Below are positions 20,195 through 31,080 of a stretch of 64,000 bases of DNA, one piece after another. The DNA is from Pleurostoma richardsiae. Its lineage: Eukaryota > Ascomycota > Sordariomycetes > Calosphaeriales > Pleurostomataceae. Each line of letters begins with the position of its first letter. Position 1 is the stretch's first letter. The translations under genes were made by a program, and so were the position numbers. The notes below the pieces were generated by a model. It was not told where the DNA came from. It worked only from the letters and a program-made list of their open reading frames with translations, and made no database searches. The DNA lies in NCBI GenBank assembly GCA_030052745.1, contig JANBVO010000046.1, forward strand, positions 215,524-279,523, written 5' to 3'.

Positions 20195-20641
20195 TACCCG
20201 TGCCATGCCCCACTTTATCTGGCTCTCGTTCCCTCGCACCAACTAAAATTTAGTGCTGACCACCAGAACAGCCACACCACAAGAACAGCTACTTTCATAT
20301 ATACATAGTAATTTAACTAGATACTTTTATAGTAAAAAACTATAAAATTATTAATAAAGAAAGTATATAAAGAAACTTTTTGATTATTAGATAATATTTA
20401 TAAAATAAATAAAAATTTAAAAATTATATTTATAATTTTTATATTATAATATATATATATATATTATAATTTTCTAACTTTTTATTCTTTTATAAATAAT
20501 ATAATATTAATTTTAATTTTAATAGCTTAACTATTCTAATAATATAACTGTTCTAGTAGTGTAGCTGTTCTGGTGGTCAGCACTAAACTTTAGTTGGTGC
20601 GAGGGAACGAGAGCCAGATAAAGTGGGGCGTGGCACGGGTA
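20195..20641. mobile_element. MITE-like element with 101-bp terminal inverted repeats and TA ends
   Basis: The left arm 20195-20295 and the right arm 20541-20641 are reverse complements over 101 bp without gaps, with 8 mismatches, 6 of them transitions. The outer 77 bp carry only 2. Both ends are TA followed by CCCGTGCCA, consistent with a TA target duplication of the Tc1/mariner (Fot/pogo-like) superfamily. The 245-bp core is about 9% GC by hand count and has no ORF. The inner parts of the arms hold repeats of AGAACAG. The element is non-autonomous; the extreme AT core could result from repeat-induced point mutation. It lies between the CCCH and aldo-keto reductase genes. Confidence 0.88.
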
Positions 20642-21345
20642 AGGCCTCATTGATGGCTTGGAACCGGCTGAGTAAGGCAAGGATGAGGAAAAAAGCCCGG
20701 TTTACTTAGTCATGATGCATCAGGCTCCTGGGTGGAGGCGAGGGGATTTCAGATTTCGAGCCGCTCTTTCTTTCAGCGGCGCTCGCGTCGATGCGCGCTG
20801 AGTAAAGTCCGCTTTCTCCGAGTGGCCGTCTCGAGTAATGCCCCTGTGGGTCTCCCCCAGCGTAACAAGGAGGACATTGCGTGCCGCCTCGGGCCTCCAT
20901 GGACCATCTGCCGTGCTGCAATGGCCCGTTAGGCCCGCCTGGGATCCAGACTCGGATTTGCGTCATGATGTGTGGAATAAACCCGTAGGCGGCGTCGCTC
21001 CCCGCTGGGCGTCTCGAGGTAAAGAGGATGCTGCATAGGTTGCTAAGGTACGTTCGGCGCTTGAATTGGTGCTTGATGGATTGTCCGTAGTCTCTTGGGT
21101 CTTAGGTCCGGCCTTGTATCAATAGCAGCCTCTTTCGATCTCCCTTGCCGAAAGGCTTCCTGGTATCGTGCGCAGCGACAAATATAAAAGTCTCCGGTAT
21201 CCCCGCCAGCTATTTGGGTTGATTTCGGCATCGCCCATCCCAACAGACAGATTCCATTTCAGAGACAGACAATTTCCACAGACACACGCGTCTATTCTCT
21301 TGCGAAGAACTTCTTCACAACTCTCCCACCGCATCTGCCAACAAA
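20642..21345. other. Intergenic region and promoter of the aldo-keto reductase gene
   Basis: No gene is seen. It ends in a leader with a strong TATA-like sequence at 21183-21189. Confidence 0.5.
21183..21189 (+). promoter_or_regulatory. Candidate TATA box of the aldo-keto reductase gene
   Basis: TATAAAA lies 163 bp upstream of the ATG at 21346 in otherwise balanced DNA. This is a good core promoter match, without transcript data. Confidence 0.4.
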
Positions 21346-22470
21346 ATGCCTCAGATCAACGGTCAAGAGGTTGGCCCTACCGGCTACGGCCTAATGGTGA
21401 GCGAGACACCTGTATCCGCGACAGTGAGAGGGAGAGCATGGGGACTAAGACGCAAGACAGGGTCTCACTTGGCGCGCAAACCCGCCTCCGCAGGAGCAGG
21501 CATTTGAGGCCATGCGCGCGGCGCTCAAGAACGGCTGCAACTTCTGGAACGGCGGCGAGTTCTACGGGCCGCCAGAGTACAACAGCCTGGTCTTGCTGGA
21601 GCGCTACTTTGAGAAGTACCCCGAGGATGCAGACAAGGTCGTCCTGAGCATCAAGGGGGCTGTCGGGCCCCACGGCCACCAGCCGGACGGCAGCCCGGAG
21701 GAGATTCGCCGGTCAGTCGAGGGCATCATCAAGCAGCTCAACGGCCGCAAGAAGCTCGACGTCTTCGAATGCGCCCGGCGGGACCCCAAGACGCCCCTTG
21801 AGGTCACGTTCGGTGTGCTACAGAAGGAGTTCATCGATACTGGCAAGTTGGGTGGCATCTCTTTAAGCGAGGTCCGCGCTGAGACGATCCACGAGGCGGC
21901 CAAGATCACCAAGGTCGTCGCGGTAGAGGTCGAGCTCAGCCTCTTCTCGACGGAACCGCTGCACAACGGCGTGGCCGCAGCCTGCGCGAAGTACGGCATC
22001 CCTCTGGTTGCTTACTCGCCCATGTGTCGTGGGGTAAGTTGTTTAGGCTCCAGAACAGTTGATCTGCACACCAGGACAAGGCACTGACGATGTAATCGAC
22101 ACAGCTGTTGACGGGTCACATCAAGACGATCGATGACATCCCGAAGGATTCCATGCTTCGCCACTTTCCTCGATTCCAGCCAGGGAACTTCGAGGAGAAC
22201 ATACAGCTGGTCACTCACGTCCAGGAACTGGCCAAGAAGAAGGGCTGCACTCCAGCCCAACTGGCCATCAACTGGGTCAAGACACTCGCCAAAAGGCCCG
22301 GCATGCCGGTCATCATTCCCATCCCTGGGGCCACGACAGCAGCGCGGGTCGTTGAGAACGCAGTTGAGGTGGATATTAGCGACGCAGAAATGGATGAGAT
22401 CGATGCGTTACTCCAGAAGATCGAGGTCAAGGGGGAGCGCTACCCTGGCCATGTCCCCACGAACACATGA
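21346..22470 (+). CDS. Aldo-keto reductase of the pyridoxal reductase (Plr1/AKR8) type, 329 aa, 3 exons
   Basis: A cytosolic NADPH-dependent oxidoreductase, probably reducing pyridoxal or a related aldehyde. Exons are 21346-21396, 21461-22033 and 22105-22470. The second exon must begin at 21461, because that acceptor restores the family sequence GYGLMGLTWRANPPPQEQAF; a later CAG at 21493 would delete 11 conserved residues. Visible features are the active-site Tyr in GGEFYG (Y52), Lys in VVLSIKGA (K82), the barrel strand VAYSPMCRGLLTG and the cofactor-binding segment IIPIPGATTAARVVENA. The Asp of the classic AKR tetrad is not obvious: the segment before Tyr reads NFWNGGEF. The exact substrate is inferred from family only. 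Confidence 0.9.
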
Positions 22471-23166
22471 GCACTTCAACTTCAACAGTGGCGCTCTTCG
22501 GGTTCTACTCGGATCTGGGTTGCCTTGTTAGTTCAAAGCTCTTCGATATGCTGCCATCGAAACAAAGGGTTGTTAGTGATTTTTGTATTGTTCAGAGGTG
22601 AATTGTGAATTTTCCGCAGCGCACGTCAGTGCTTCAGAATTGCAGAATTCATGAGTTGCTCATCACAGAATACATGTGGAAGAGAATATACTGCCGATGA
22701 ATTGCTGGCACTTACCAATTTGAACTCTTGATAGAATGTAGAGGAGCCGTCCTGTGTGACTGTGGAAGAAAGGGGAGCAGAAATGAGCTCGAGGCCAACC
22801 AACGATTTTTTTTCGCCCTTCAACGTCGAGTGCTCCACTTCTGCGGAACATATAACCAATGAGGACCGTGGAGGCCCGTTGCTCGTTCTCTCCGCATACA
22901 AACGAAGACCTACGGCTGGCATTGGACACAACGGAAGGCTCAACTGACTGTATGTGGATTATTGCGCGGTAGGAGAAAGCCGATATGACACGTGAGGCAA
23001 GAGGGTTGGGGCTCCAGCCAAAGAAGATCAATTAGGGGTATAGACGTAGCCTGAGCACCGAGATATTCTTGTGGCCAACTGGCCTGCCCGACCGCGGTGT
23101 GACGGACTTCGCGCACTCATCCCTGAGTATGAGAACAGCACTATCTGGATCGACCGCCGTGCCCTG
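22471..23166. other. Region between convergent genes
   Basis: It holds the 3' regions of the aldo-keto reductase (+) and dynein intermediate chain (-) genes. No exon is supported. Confidence 0.5.
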
Positions 23167-25322
23167 CTAAACCGCAGTGACGCCGTTGACGCCAATAGCT
23201 TCCACGCGATTGATGAGCTTCTTCACGTTTGTCCACTCTTCGTTCTTCAGGCTCTCCTTGCCTCCCAGGTCCGGCCCAACCTCGAAAACCGTCAGGGAGC
23301 CATCGATGCCACCGGTGGCCAGCCGCTTCCCTTCCTGTTGCTCCCAGGTGACCTTGTTCAGGCTCTTGGACAGCATCGTCCGGCCATCTTTCCGCGGGCT
23401 CGGGCTTATCCGTGCAACAGGCTCCTCCGTTTCGATCGTGATGTCCCAAAGTTCAAGCCAACCCGCACCATCGACCAGGGAGAATACGCCAGGCTTCACG
23501 GGAGACCAAGTTGCGTCATACACGACATCTTCACGCATGAACTCCATCAACGGTGCCACGGTGCCTTCACCTACAGCCCCGACACCCCCGAGAGTTGAGG
23601 TGGCAGCCGGCGCCCGCACCTTCCAGAGCTTCACGCTCCAATCAAGACTGCTTGACAAGACCAGGTCGCCCAAATCGACCGGGCCCCTGGCCGGGTGGAA
23701 GTCCACAGACATGACCGGTGCAGCATGTCCTTTGTAGCTGACACGGGCGTCAACACCAGCCTTCGCTCCTGCACGGTCGTATCGGTGGCAAGGGAAGATA
23801 GTGCCCTCCTCGGATCCCACAAGGAAGAAAGTCGGGTCAGCTTGCGGGAATGCCAGACAGGTCGGACTCAGGTCCTCAGTCTTGGACGGTGGCGGAGCGG
23901 CCAGTATCAGCGATTCCTGTGGCTGCGCCAACATGTCGACGGTCCAGCCACAGACGGCGCCGTCTGTGGAGCAGGAGATAATGTTATTGGCATTCTGAGT
24001 GCCGACGATGTCAACAGCGTAAACGGGGTGCGTGTGGCCGTACCCAGTAAGCGGCGTCTTCTGAACAGGGGTGGCCCGCGCTCTCGTGTCCCAGAGCAAC
24101 ACTTGGCCACTGTACGCCCCGCCGATGATGAGATTAGGGTGGAAAGGTGAAAATTTTGCGGTGAGGATGTCAGACTGCGCATGAAAAACAAATTCAGGGC
24201 GGTCATGCAGGTTGAGATTCCAGACCTGGACTATCCCATCCGGTTCGTGTGGAGCTGTCGGGTTCTTTGTGTACGATGCAAGCAGCAGTTCCTGGAATTT
24301 TGGGGAGAAGTCGATTGCGCTGATCATGCGTTTCCTGGACCACCGCTCGTCATAGAACTGCCTGATCTCCTTGACCTTTCGCCTGCCTTTGCCTCCCGTA
24401 TTCCCCTGGTCATCCTCATCATCGATCTCATGGCCATGCAGAGTGTAGTCGGTTAAAACATCATACTGATCGAGTGCCTTTTCAATGACCTTGGTTGATC
24501 TCTCGAGGAAATCCACAAATTCGTCTGATGCGACAACAGCATTCAGCTCCTCACTACTCAGTGCCCTCGCCGGAAAGTTGGAAGTAGACAGTGACGTCGG
24601 TTTGAGCTGTCCGTCAGTGATCAGCTCCTTGGCGGCCCTCAGCTCCTCCTCGATTTCTTTCCGTATATTCTGGCGCAGCTCCTCTTCCCTATCCCTCTCT
24701 CTCCTGCTCAGACGCTTGCTTGGTGTCGCCGGTTGCTCATCGTTCTCCGACTCTAGAGAGAATGCACGCGGTCGTGATGGCGGCGGCGTCCAGTCGTTGG
24801 ATGTCTGGACGCCCTTGCTATAAGAAAATATCTCCTTTACTGGAGATGGGGGGCATTCGTAGACGGTTGCAAGAGGAACAGTGGTCAGAGGTTGGGGGTG
24901 GTGTTGCAGCTGGGCATGAGGGCCAGTAATAATCTGGCCATTTTGTGGAAGAGCGTATTCTGAAGTCTCGTTGCTGAGTTCACCTGCGCTCAGGACACTG
25001 TTCGGCCTGCTTCCCCTAGGAGCTGGTGAAGCGGCGCCTCCCGTGGTCGTAGACCCGGGGCGGCTTTCGCCTACTAGACTGTTGATCAGGGACTCGATCT
25101 CGCGGCGACTGTCGGCACGACCCGGCGTTGGTGAGATAAGCTATACTTTTGGTCAGCCAGGAGCAATGTTGACGCCTAAAAGCTGGAGAGGACACTAACA
25201 TCGCTGGGACTTCCTATACTCGGACGACCAGCGGTAGCTTGACTCGCGCGAAGTTCCCGCTGGCGCTTGAGCTCCGCGAGCTTCGCCTTTTTCGCAAGAA
25301 TCTCATCTCGACGCTGCTGCAT
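23167..25322 (-). CDS. nudI: Cytoplasmic dynein intermediate chain, 698 aa, 2 exons
   Basis: A scaffold of the dynein motor that links the heavy chain to light chains and dynactin; in filamentous fungi it is needed for nuclear and vesicle transport along hyphae. Exon 1 is 25322-25200 and exon 2 is 25140-23167, with a 59-nt intron. Residues 1-30 form the charged helix typical of the family (MQQRRDEILAKKAKLAELKR), which contacts dynactin. A Ser/Pro-rich linker contains SKGVQTS (148-154), similar to light-chain-binding motifs. A charged helix (RRERDREEELRQNIRKEIEE) leads to the SDEFVDFLERSTKVIEKALD segment, followed by WD repeats to the end (for example GGAYSGQVLLWDTR and LVLSSSLDWSVKLWKV). The symbol is that of the Aspergillus homologue. 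Confidence 0.94.
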
Positions 25323-25882
25323 GGTGCCTACTCCAACAGGTCATTTCGGGACTCGCGCACTTGGTGGTCCCGGCCGAGGAAGAATAAATCCCGAGGGTTA
25401 GCAAAGGAAGAGAGGGAAAGGATGCTGCTGTAAATGATAGGAGAAGAAAACCCCGGGGCAGCGAAGGATTGATGCGACGAGGAGAGGCCCTGTACTGCGT
25501 CGTTTGGGAGGTTGTGGTAGATTTTGGGTACCTTGCTGTTCCATTCGCGGTCGCGACACCAGCAAGCGGCCGGCTGCAGGGGGCTCGTACAAAGAAGTGG
25601 GCAGGGGGTCGTGACTGTCTCCACGCCCTGGGGTCTGGGGAGGCTGGGGGTTCGGTTTGTTACGTAAGCTGGCACCGGCTGCTGGGGGTGTGGACGAGGA
25701 ACCTGAAGTGAGCCGCGAAAATTCCCGACCTCTCCCAGCCAAAACTTCACGATCACTTCTTCCCTCACCAACACCTCGGTCGCGCATAACGGGTCAATTG
25801 GTACCAATTGTCGTCCCGCCCACTCATCCCCATTCCATTTCTTAGTCTCCGGCCGGTTGTTCACAGCATACGATATTTCACG
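25323..25882. promoter_or_regulatory. Divergent promoter region between dynein intermediate chain and ATP synthase subunit e
   Basis: 560 bp separate the two start codons, so both leaders and promoters must fit here. Several frames are open by chance but none has family signal. Confidence 0.5.
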
Positions 25883-26419
25883 ATGTCTGCCACATCCGGA
25901 GCCAACGTAAGTGCCGAGGAAAAAGACCCGACGGTCGCCAGCACCCATCCCATTGCTGTCGAGTCGGACCCTATCGGACGACTGCCCACTTGGCTGTCAT
26001 CACTGTCATCTATTCCAGGAGACTCGAGAGTTTCTCAATTGCTCTGCTAATGACTTGTCCCGTCGCAGGTCCTCCGGTATTCGTTCCTTGGCCTCGGCAT
26101 TCTGTACGGGTTCTCCCACCAGCGGTCGATCAACGCGGAACAGAGAGCTGCCGCCGCACGCCGCGAATATGAGCACAAGCAGCACTTAATAGATCAGGCC
26201 AAGGCGGAGTTCGCAAAGTCAAAGCAGCCTGCGTCTGCTGCAGCAACGACTAGTGGGAGTAAGTGTGTCCCACAACGGCTGTTATAAATCGCACAGCGAC
26301 CTGCCTATATTGCCTCATTGGTTCACGTGCTGATATCTTCGCTAGCCAACCAAGACCCCATGGACCCGAAGTTCGATCTAGAGGCATATTTCAACGCGCT
26401 GGTCAAGGAGAGCCCATAA
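25883..26419 (+). CDS. TIM11: Mitochondrial ATP synthase subunit e (Tim11/Atp21), 95 aa, 3 exons
   Basis: A small inner-membrane subunit of F1Fo ATP synthase that supports dimer formation and cristae shape. Exons are 25883-25906, 26069-26258 and 26346-26419; the introns are 162 and 87 nt. The joined N-terminus reads MSATSGANVLRYSFLGLG. A single membrane helix (about 9-25) carries a GxxxG motif (GILYG), the known dimerisation motif, followed by FSHQRSI and a charged coiled coil (RAAAARREYEHKQHL). The tail DPKFDLEAYFNALVKESP is typical of filamentous fungal subunit e. Both splice joins keep frame and use consensus GTAAGT donors. Exon 1 codes for only 8 residues. Confidence 0.93.
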
Positions 26420-27521
26420 GAGCTTATCTAAGTTCTTATGATGGTATCCGACACGCTATGACGCTGGCCAGCGTTGATTGAGGGGAGGAGTGGGGGGAAC
26501 TTAAATTGAGGGGGAATCTAAGGGAATCGAAGTGCTACCGACAAAAGGAATCGAGGGGATCGTGGCTGACACACTGGTAGAAACGTGTGTGCGTGTATGG
26601 CTGCGGTAATCACTGACCCTGTGGTATAGACTTTTCCTTATCAATGTCACGTACGCTGTACATGTGTACAATATGGAACTAGAAGGGCGGTCGTTGACCA
26701 CGAAGCCGATCATGGTGATGCGAGTGTCTCGGGTGCCTCATCGGCACCTAGTCCATCTGTTGTGGTTCCCGGCTATCATGCAGGGTCATGTAACCCGAGA
26801 ACCAAGGGCTTTCGGTGCTTGCTCTCTGGCACGGGTTATAGATCTTGATCCTTTGTGAAGGTGGCCTACTACCTGCATCTTTGTTGGTGAATAGATAGGT
26901 GTTTCCTGGTATATCAACGTCGCGTGTCAAGCTGATCTCCAGCTCTTGCTGAATTATAGCCTACGGCGACCCTGGGGATCCTCGGTAGTTACTTTAGGAT
27001 GCTGATTAGCTGCAATTTGTCTGAGTGAGATGTGCCAACCTAGGCAGTATTTTACCTACTTGGATGCGCCGTAGAATGATGGACGGGATGCAGCATGAGA
27101 CATCAAATAGAGAGCTCGTTGGCTAATACCAGTTAACGTGGTGGACGCCAGATCTTAAGGTGCGTGCGGTCGTATCGGTAACTCAAGTACCCAGGTAGAT
27201 ATACCTAAGGTACCTTCCCTTTGTACCTGATTTAACGTGTGTGAACGAATAGGTGGTCTGTGCTCGGGCACCATCACGCAGTACAGTACCACTATACCAG
27301 CACCAGCCCAAGTACCTACCTAGGTACCTACCTACCTACCTATCGACGATACGCCTGGCCGTGTCTCTAACAAAGCTGCTGCGCCAAGCCTTTCCATCCC
27401 CAGACGTGACGCGGAAGCTCCAACTGTCCTCTCCAACAAAGTGGACAGCGAAACAGCTCTTGGACCTTCATTCTTTTCCCTCCCAGGCCACGCCTGCCTT
27501 GTTCCTTGATTCTGCCCCATC
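26420..27521. other. Intergenic region with TACCTA-type repeats
   Basis: No exon is seen. The right half contains clustered TACCTA/TAGGTA motifs (27187-27344) before the STT3 leader. Confidence 0.5.
27187..27344. repeat. TACCTA/TAGGTA repeat block
   Basis: The densest part is 27310-27344, which reads as AGTACCTACCTAGGTACCTA followed by further ACCT units. The motif is partly palindromic. It belongs to a set of similar intergenic blocks in the window and lies about 180 bp upstream of the STT3 start. Confidence 0.75.
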
Positions 27522-30142
27522 ATGTCGGCTAAACCTCTCGATCTGCTCGCCGACAGCAGCAGCGGCAGCAGGGGAAAGAGCACGCGGACGCTGTTGCGAG
27601 TCGTTATCCTCTGTCTCATTGCTGGTGCCGCTGTTGCCAGCCGTCTCTTCTCTGTTATCCGTAAGTGAAGCTCAAGCTCCCTGCCTTTCCTCGCGCACAC
27701 GACTGCATCAAGCAACCGCGGTCCAAACTACCTGGCGCAATTCCTCAGCCTGCTTTGGGGCGGTTATCGCAATTCCACGAACAGCACTGACGGCCATATT
27801 CTAGGCTTCGAGAGTATAATCCACGAATGTCAGTGCCATCCCCCGCTCAGACAGCGTGCTTTTCATGGCTCGAATGTCTGCTTTGACTCGTCCCCGGAAT
27901 ACTAATCCCTTCTTCAGTCGATCCTTGGTTCAATTTTCGAGCGACCAAGTACCTGGTGGCACATGGATTCTATGATTTCTGGGACTGGTTCGACGATCGG
28001 ACATGGCACCCGCTTGGCCGGGTCACGGGAGGTACCCTCTATCCTGGACTTATGGTTACCAGCGGCGCCATCTACCATCTCCTACGGGCCTTGACCCTCC
28101 CAGTGGACATCCGCAACGTCTGCGTCCTCCTCGCTCCAGGCTTTTCTGGCCTCACAGCCTTCTCAACATACCTTCTTACGAATGAGATGACGACATCTCC
28201 CTCTGCTGGTCTCCTAGCTGCTGCCTTCATGGGCATTGCCCCGGGCTACATCTCGCGGTCCGTGGCAGGCAGTTACGACAATGAAGCTATTGCCATATTC
28301 TTACTCGTCACTACCTACTTCCTCTGGGTCAGGGCCTTGAAGCAGGGATCCACGCTCTGGGGTGGGCTATGTGCTCTGTTCTATGGGTACATGGTTGCTT
28401 CCTGGGGTGGTTATGCCTTTATCACCTGCCTCCTTCCTCTCCACTCTTTTGTCCTGATCTGTATGGGCCGGTACAGCACGAGGCTGTATGTTGCTTACAC
28501 GACATGGTACGCCGTGGGTACTTTGGCCTCTATGCAGATCCCCTTCGTGGGCTTCCTTCCTGTGAAGACCAGCGAGCATATGCCAGCGCTTGGTGCGTAA
28601 CCCGTTAGACTTCCTTACTCTCCAGTAGGACGGAAAATGCTGACCTTGTTACAGGCATGTTCGGGTTTATACAAGTCATAGCCTTCCTCAACTACGTGAA
28701 GTCCGCAGTGCCGGAGCGCCATTTCCGAACGGTCTGGCTCCTCCTTGCCGCAAGTCCCTTCGCCATTGGCGCTCTTGGCGTAGTCTTGGTGACGGCCGCA
28801 GGTTATGTTGCTCCCTGGAGCGGTCGTTTCTACTCTCTCTGGGACACTGGTTACGCCAAGATCCACATTCCTATCATCGCCTCGGTCTCAGAGCACCAAC
28901 CTACTGCCTGGCCGGCCTTCTTCTTCGACCTGAACTTCCTGATATGGCTCTTCCCCGCGGGTGTCTACCTCTGTTTCCAGAACCTGGCGGATGAGCACGT
29001 CTTCATCATCGTATATGCTCTGTTCGGTACCTATTTCGCGGGTGTCATGGTTCGACTGATGCTTACTCTCACCCCTGTGGTCTGTGTGGCCGCAGCGATG
29101 GCCGCATCCACTGTGCTTGACACTTATCTGTCGGCCAAGACGCCTGTGCCGGAGGTGGCGGCTGAAACGAGTAGCGATGCTGCGACTAAGAAATCGTCTT
29201 CTAAGCACGGTGGACTCAAGGCGGCAAGCGAGCCTGTGGTTGGTGTATACACACTCCTCTCCAAGGCCATCGTTACCGTCAGCATGGCAGTCTACCTAGT
29301 GTTGTTCGTCCTGCACTGCACCTGGGTCACTTCTAATGCGTATTCCTCACCGTCTGTTGTCCTGGCCAGTCGCATGCCTGACGGCAGCCAGCATATCATT
29401 GACGATTACCGAGAGGCCTACCAGTGGCTTCGTCAGAACACTCGTGAAGACGCCAAGATCATGTCCTGGTGGGATTACGGGTACCAGATCGGTGGTATGG
29501 CCGACCGGCCGACACTGGTGGATAACAACACGTGGAATAACACCCACATCGCCACCGTTGGAAAGGCGATGAGCTCTCGCGAGGAAGTCAGCTACCCAAT
29601 CATGCGTCAGCATGAAGTCGACTACGTCTTGGTCGTGTTCGGCGGCCTGCTTGGCTATTCCGGAGACGACATCAACAAGTTTCTCTGGATGGTCAGAATT
29701 GCGGAAGGCATTTGGCCTGACGAGGTCAAGGAGCGAGACTTCTTTACGGCCCGTGGTGAATACCGCGTAGATGACCAGGCTACTGAGACCATGAAGAACA
29801 GCTTGATGTAAGGCCGCTGGCTGAGTCACAAAAAGCCTTCGCGTGGATGCAGTACACTAACAGTCGTACAGGTATAAAATGTCCTACTATAACTACAACA
29901 CTCTCTTCCCGCCTGGACAGGCTCAGGATAGAGTGCGTGGTGCCCGTCTCCCTGCGGACGGCCCAGTTCTCAATACCCTGGAGGAGGCCTTCACTAGCGA
30001 AAATTGGATCATCCGAATCTACAAGGTCAAAGACCTCGATAACCTTGGTCGCGATCACGCTGCTGCTGCGTCTTTTGAGAAAGGCCACAAGAAGAAGAAG
30101 CTGACCAAGAAGAGAGGTCCTCGGGTTCTCCGAGTGGATTGA
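27522..30142 (+). CDS. stt3: Oligosaccharyltransferase catalytic subunit STT3, 753 aa, 5 exons
   Basis: It transfers the dolichol-linked oligosaccharide to Asn-X-Ser/Thr sequons in the ER lumen. Exons are 27522-27660, 27805-27828 (only 24 nt), 27918-28592, 28655-29807 and 29872-30142. Key motifs are [15 protein letters not shown] (residue 53 on, with the catalytic Asp of the first luminal loop), [10 protein letters not shown], the [10 protein letters not shown] loop, and the sequon-binding WWDYG (about 551) followed by [10 protein letters not shown]. About 11-13 membrane helices fill the N-terminal two thirds. The C-terminal tail is basic ([18 protein letters not shown]). Length and all motifs agree with fungal STT3. 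An AATAAA lies about 100 nt downstream. Confidence 0.97.
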
Positions 30143-31080
30143 GGATAGTGCCAGCCTCGCCATAAGGTGGCAGACAAGTGGAGTATCATTTTCTCCGCGA
30201 TTTTTTTTTTCTATTTTGTTGGGTTGTCGCCTCTTCACGGTACGGGAATAAAAGGGCTGGCGAGTTGCTGTCTGTGTAGATGCAGACCTAGGGCTCTTCT
30301 GATGAAAACTCTCATGGCATCACTTTCATGGCGTCTTTCATTTCTTGTCGATTGCACAGATGTGAATGGATGGACCATCAGAGTGGAGATGTGATTTGTG
30401 TGCATGGCCTTCCGGACCCCGATTTGCTTGATAGCAGGTTCAGGTTTGGTGGATGTCTTGACTGGTACCATTGAGATCCCAGGTGGATTGTCTGATGCAG
30501 AATCATGTCAACACATTATCGATGACCAACCGGCATAAACAAGTGTCGTCACTTCGACACTCTTGCCTAGTCTGAGATTTTCTTGTGCCTGTTGCGAGCA
30601 GAGGCGCTGGCAACTCTGCTGAGTGAGGATGTGACCCGTGATGACGGGCAACAGTTGCGACCAAGGTGAACTAACTCTTATCAGCTCATTCTCATCTCAC
30701 TCTCAACTCAACACCATAACATCCTCCTGCCCCGCCGCATCGGAGTTCAGCATATTTACTTGGTTTGGCCATTTGCCGCCCTTCAACTTCGACCCTCTAT
30801 CTTGAGCCCATTCCTTCCCTCTTTCGGACTCCTCTTCTCCCATCGACCTTTGTCTTCTCCATCCACCTCTCCTCTCTCATCCGCCTCGCCCTCCTCTGGC
30901 CTAGCTTTCCTCCTATTCACCTTCACTTTTCTTCTGGACTATCAGCCTACATCCGTCCTGGGGATACCAGTCAGGTTGAATGTTGACTCCCGCATCTCTC
31001 TTCACTCCATCGCCCCAAGAGGCAGCAACAATTCTCTGCTAGTATCTATCTGCCTCTTGGAGCGTCTGAGTAGGACGGGT
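30143..31080. other. Intergenic region with long pyrimidine-rich leader
   Basis: It contains the STT3 3' region and, at about 30760-31080, a CT-rich stretch that is open in frame with the next gene but has no protein-like composition; it is judged to be 5' leader. Confidence 0.5.

Noticed and set aside
30760-31080. In-frame 107-residue extension of the CxxC protein
   Set aside because: Ser/Pro/Leu-rich translation of a CT-rich leader; MAKEKKRHS at 31081 is a more natural start.
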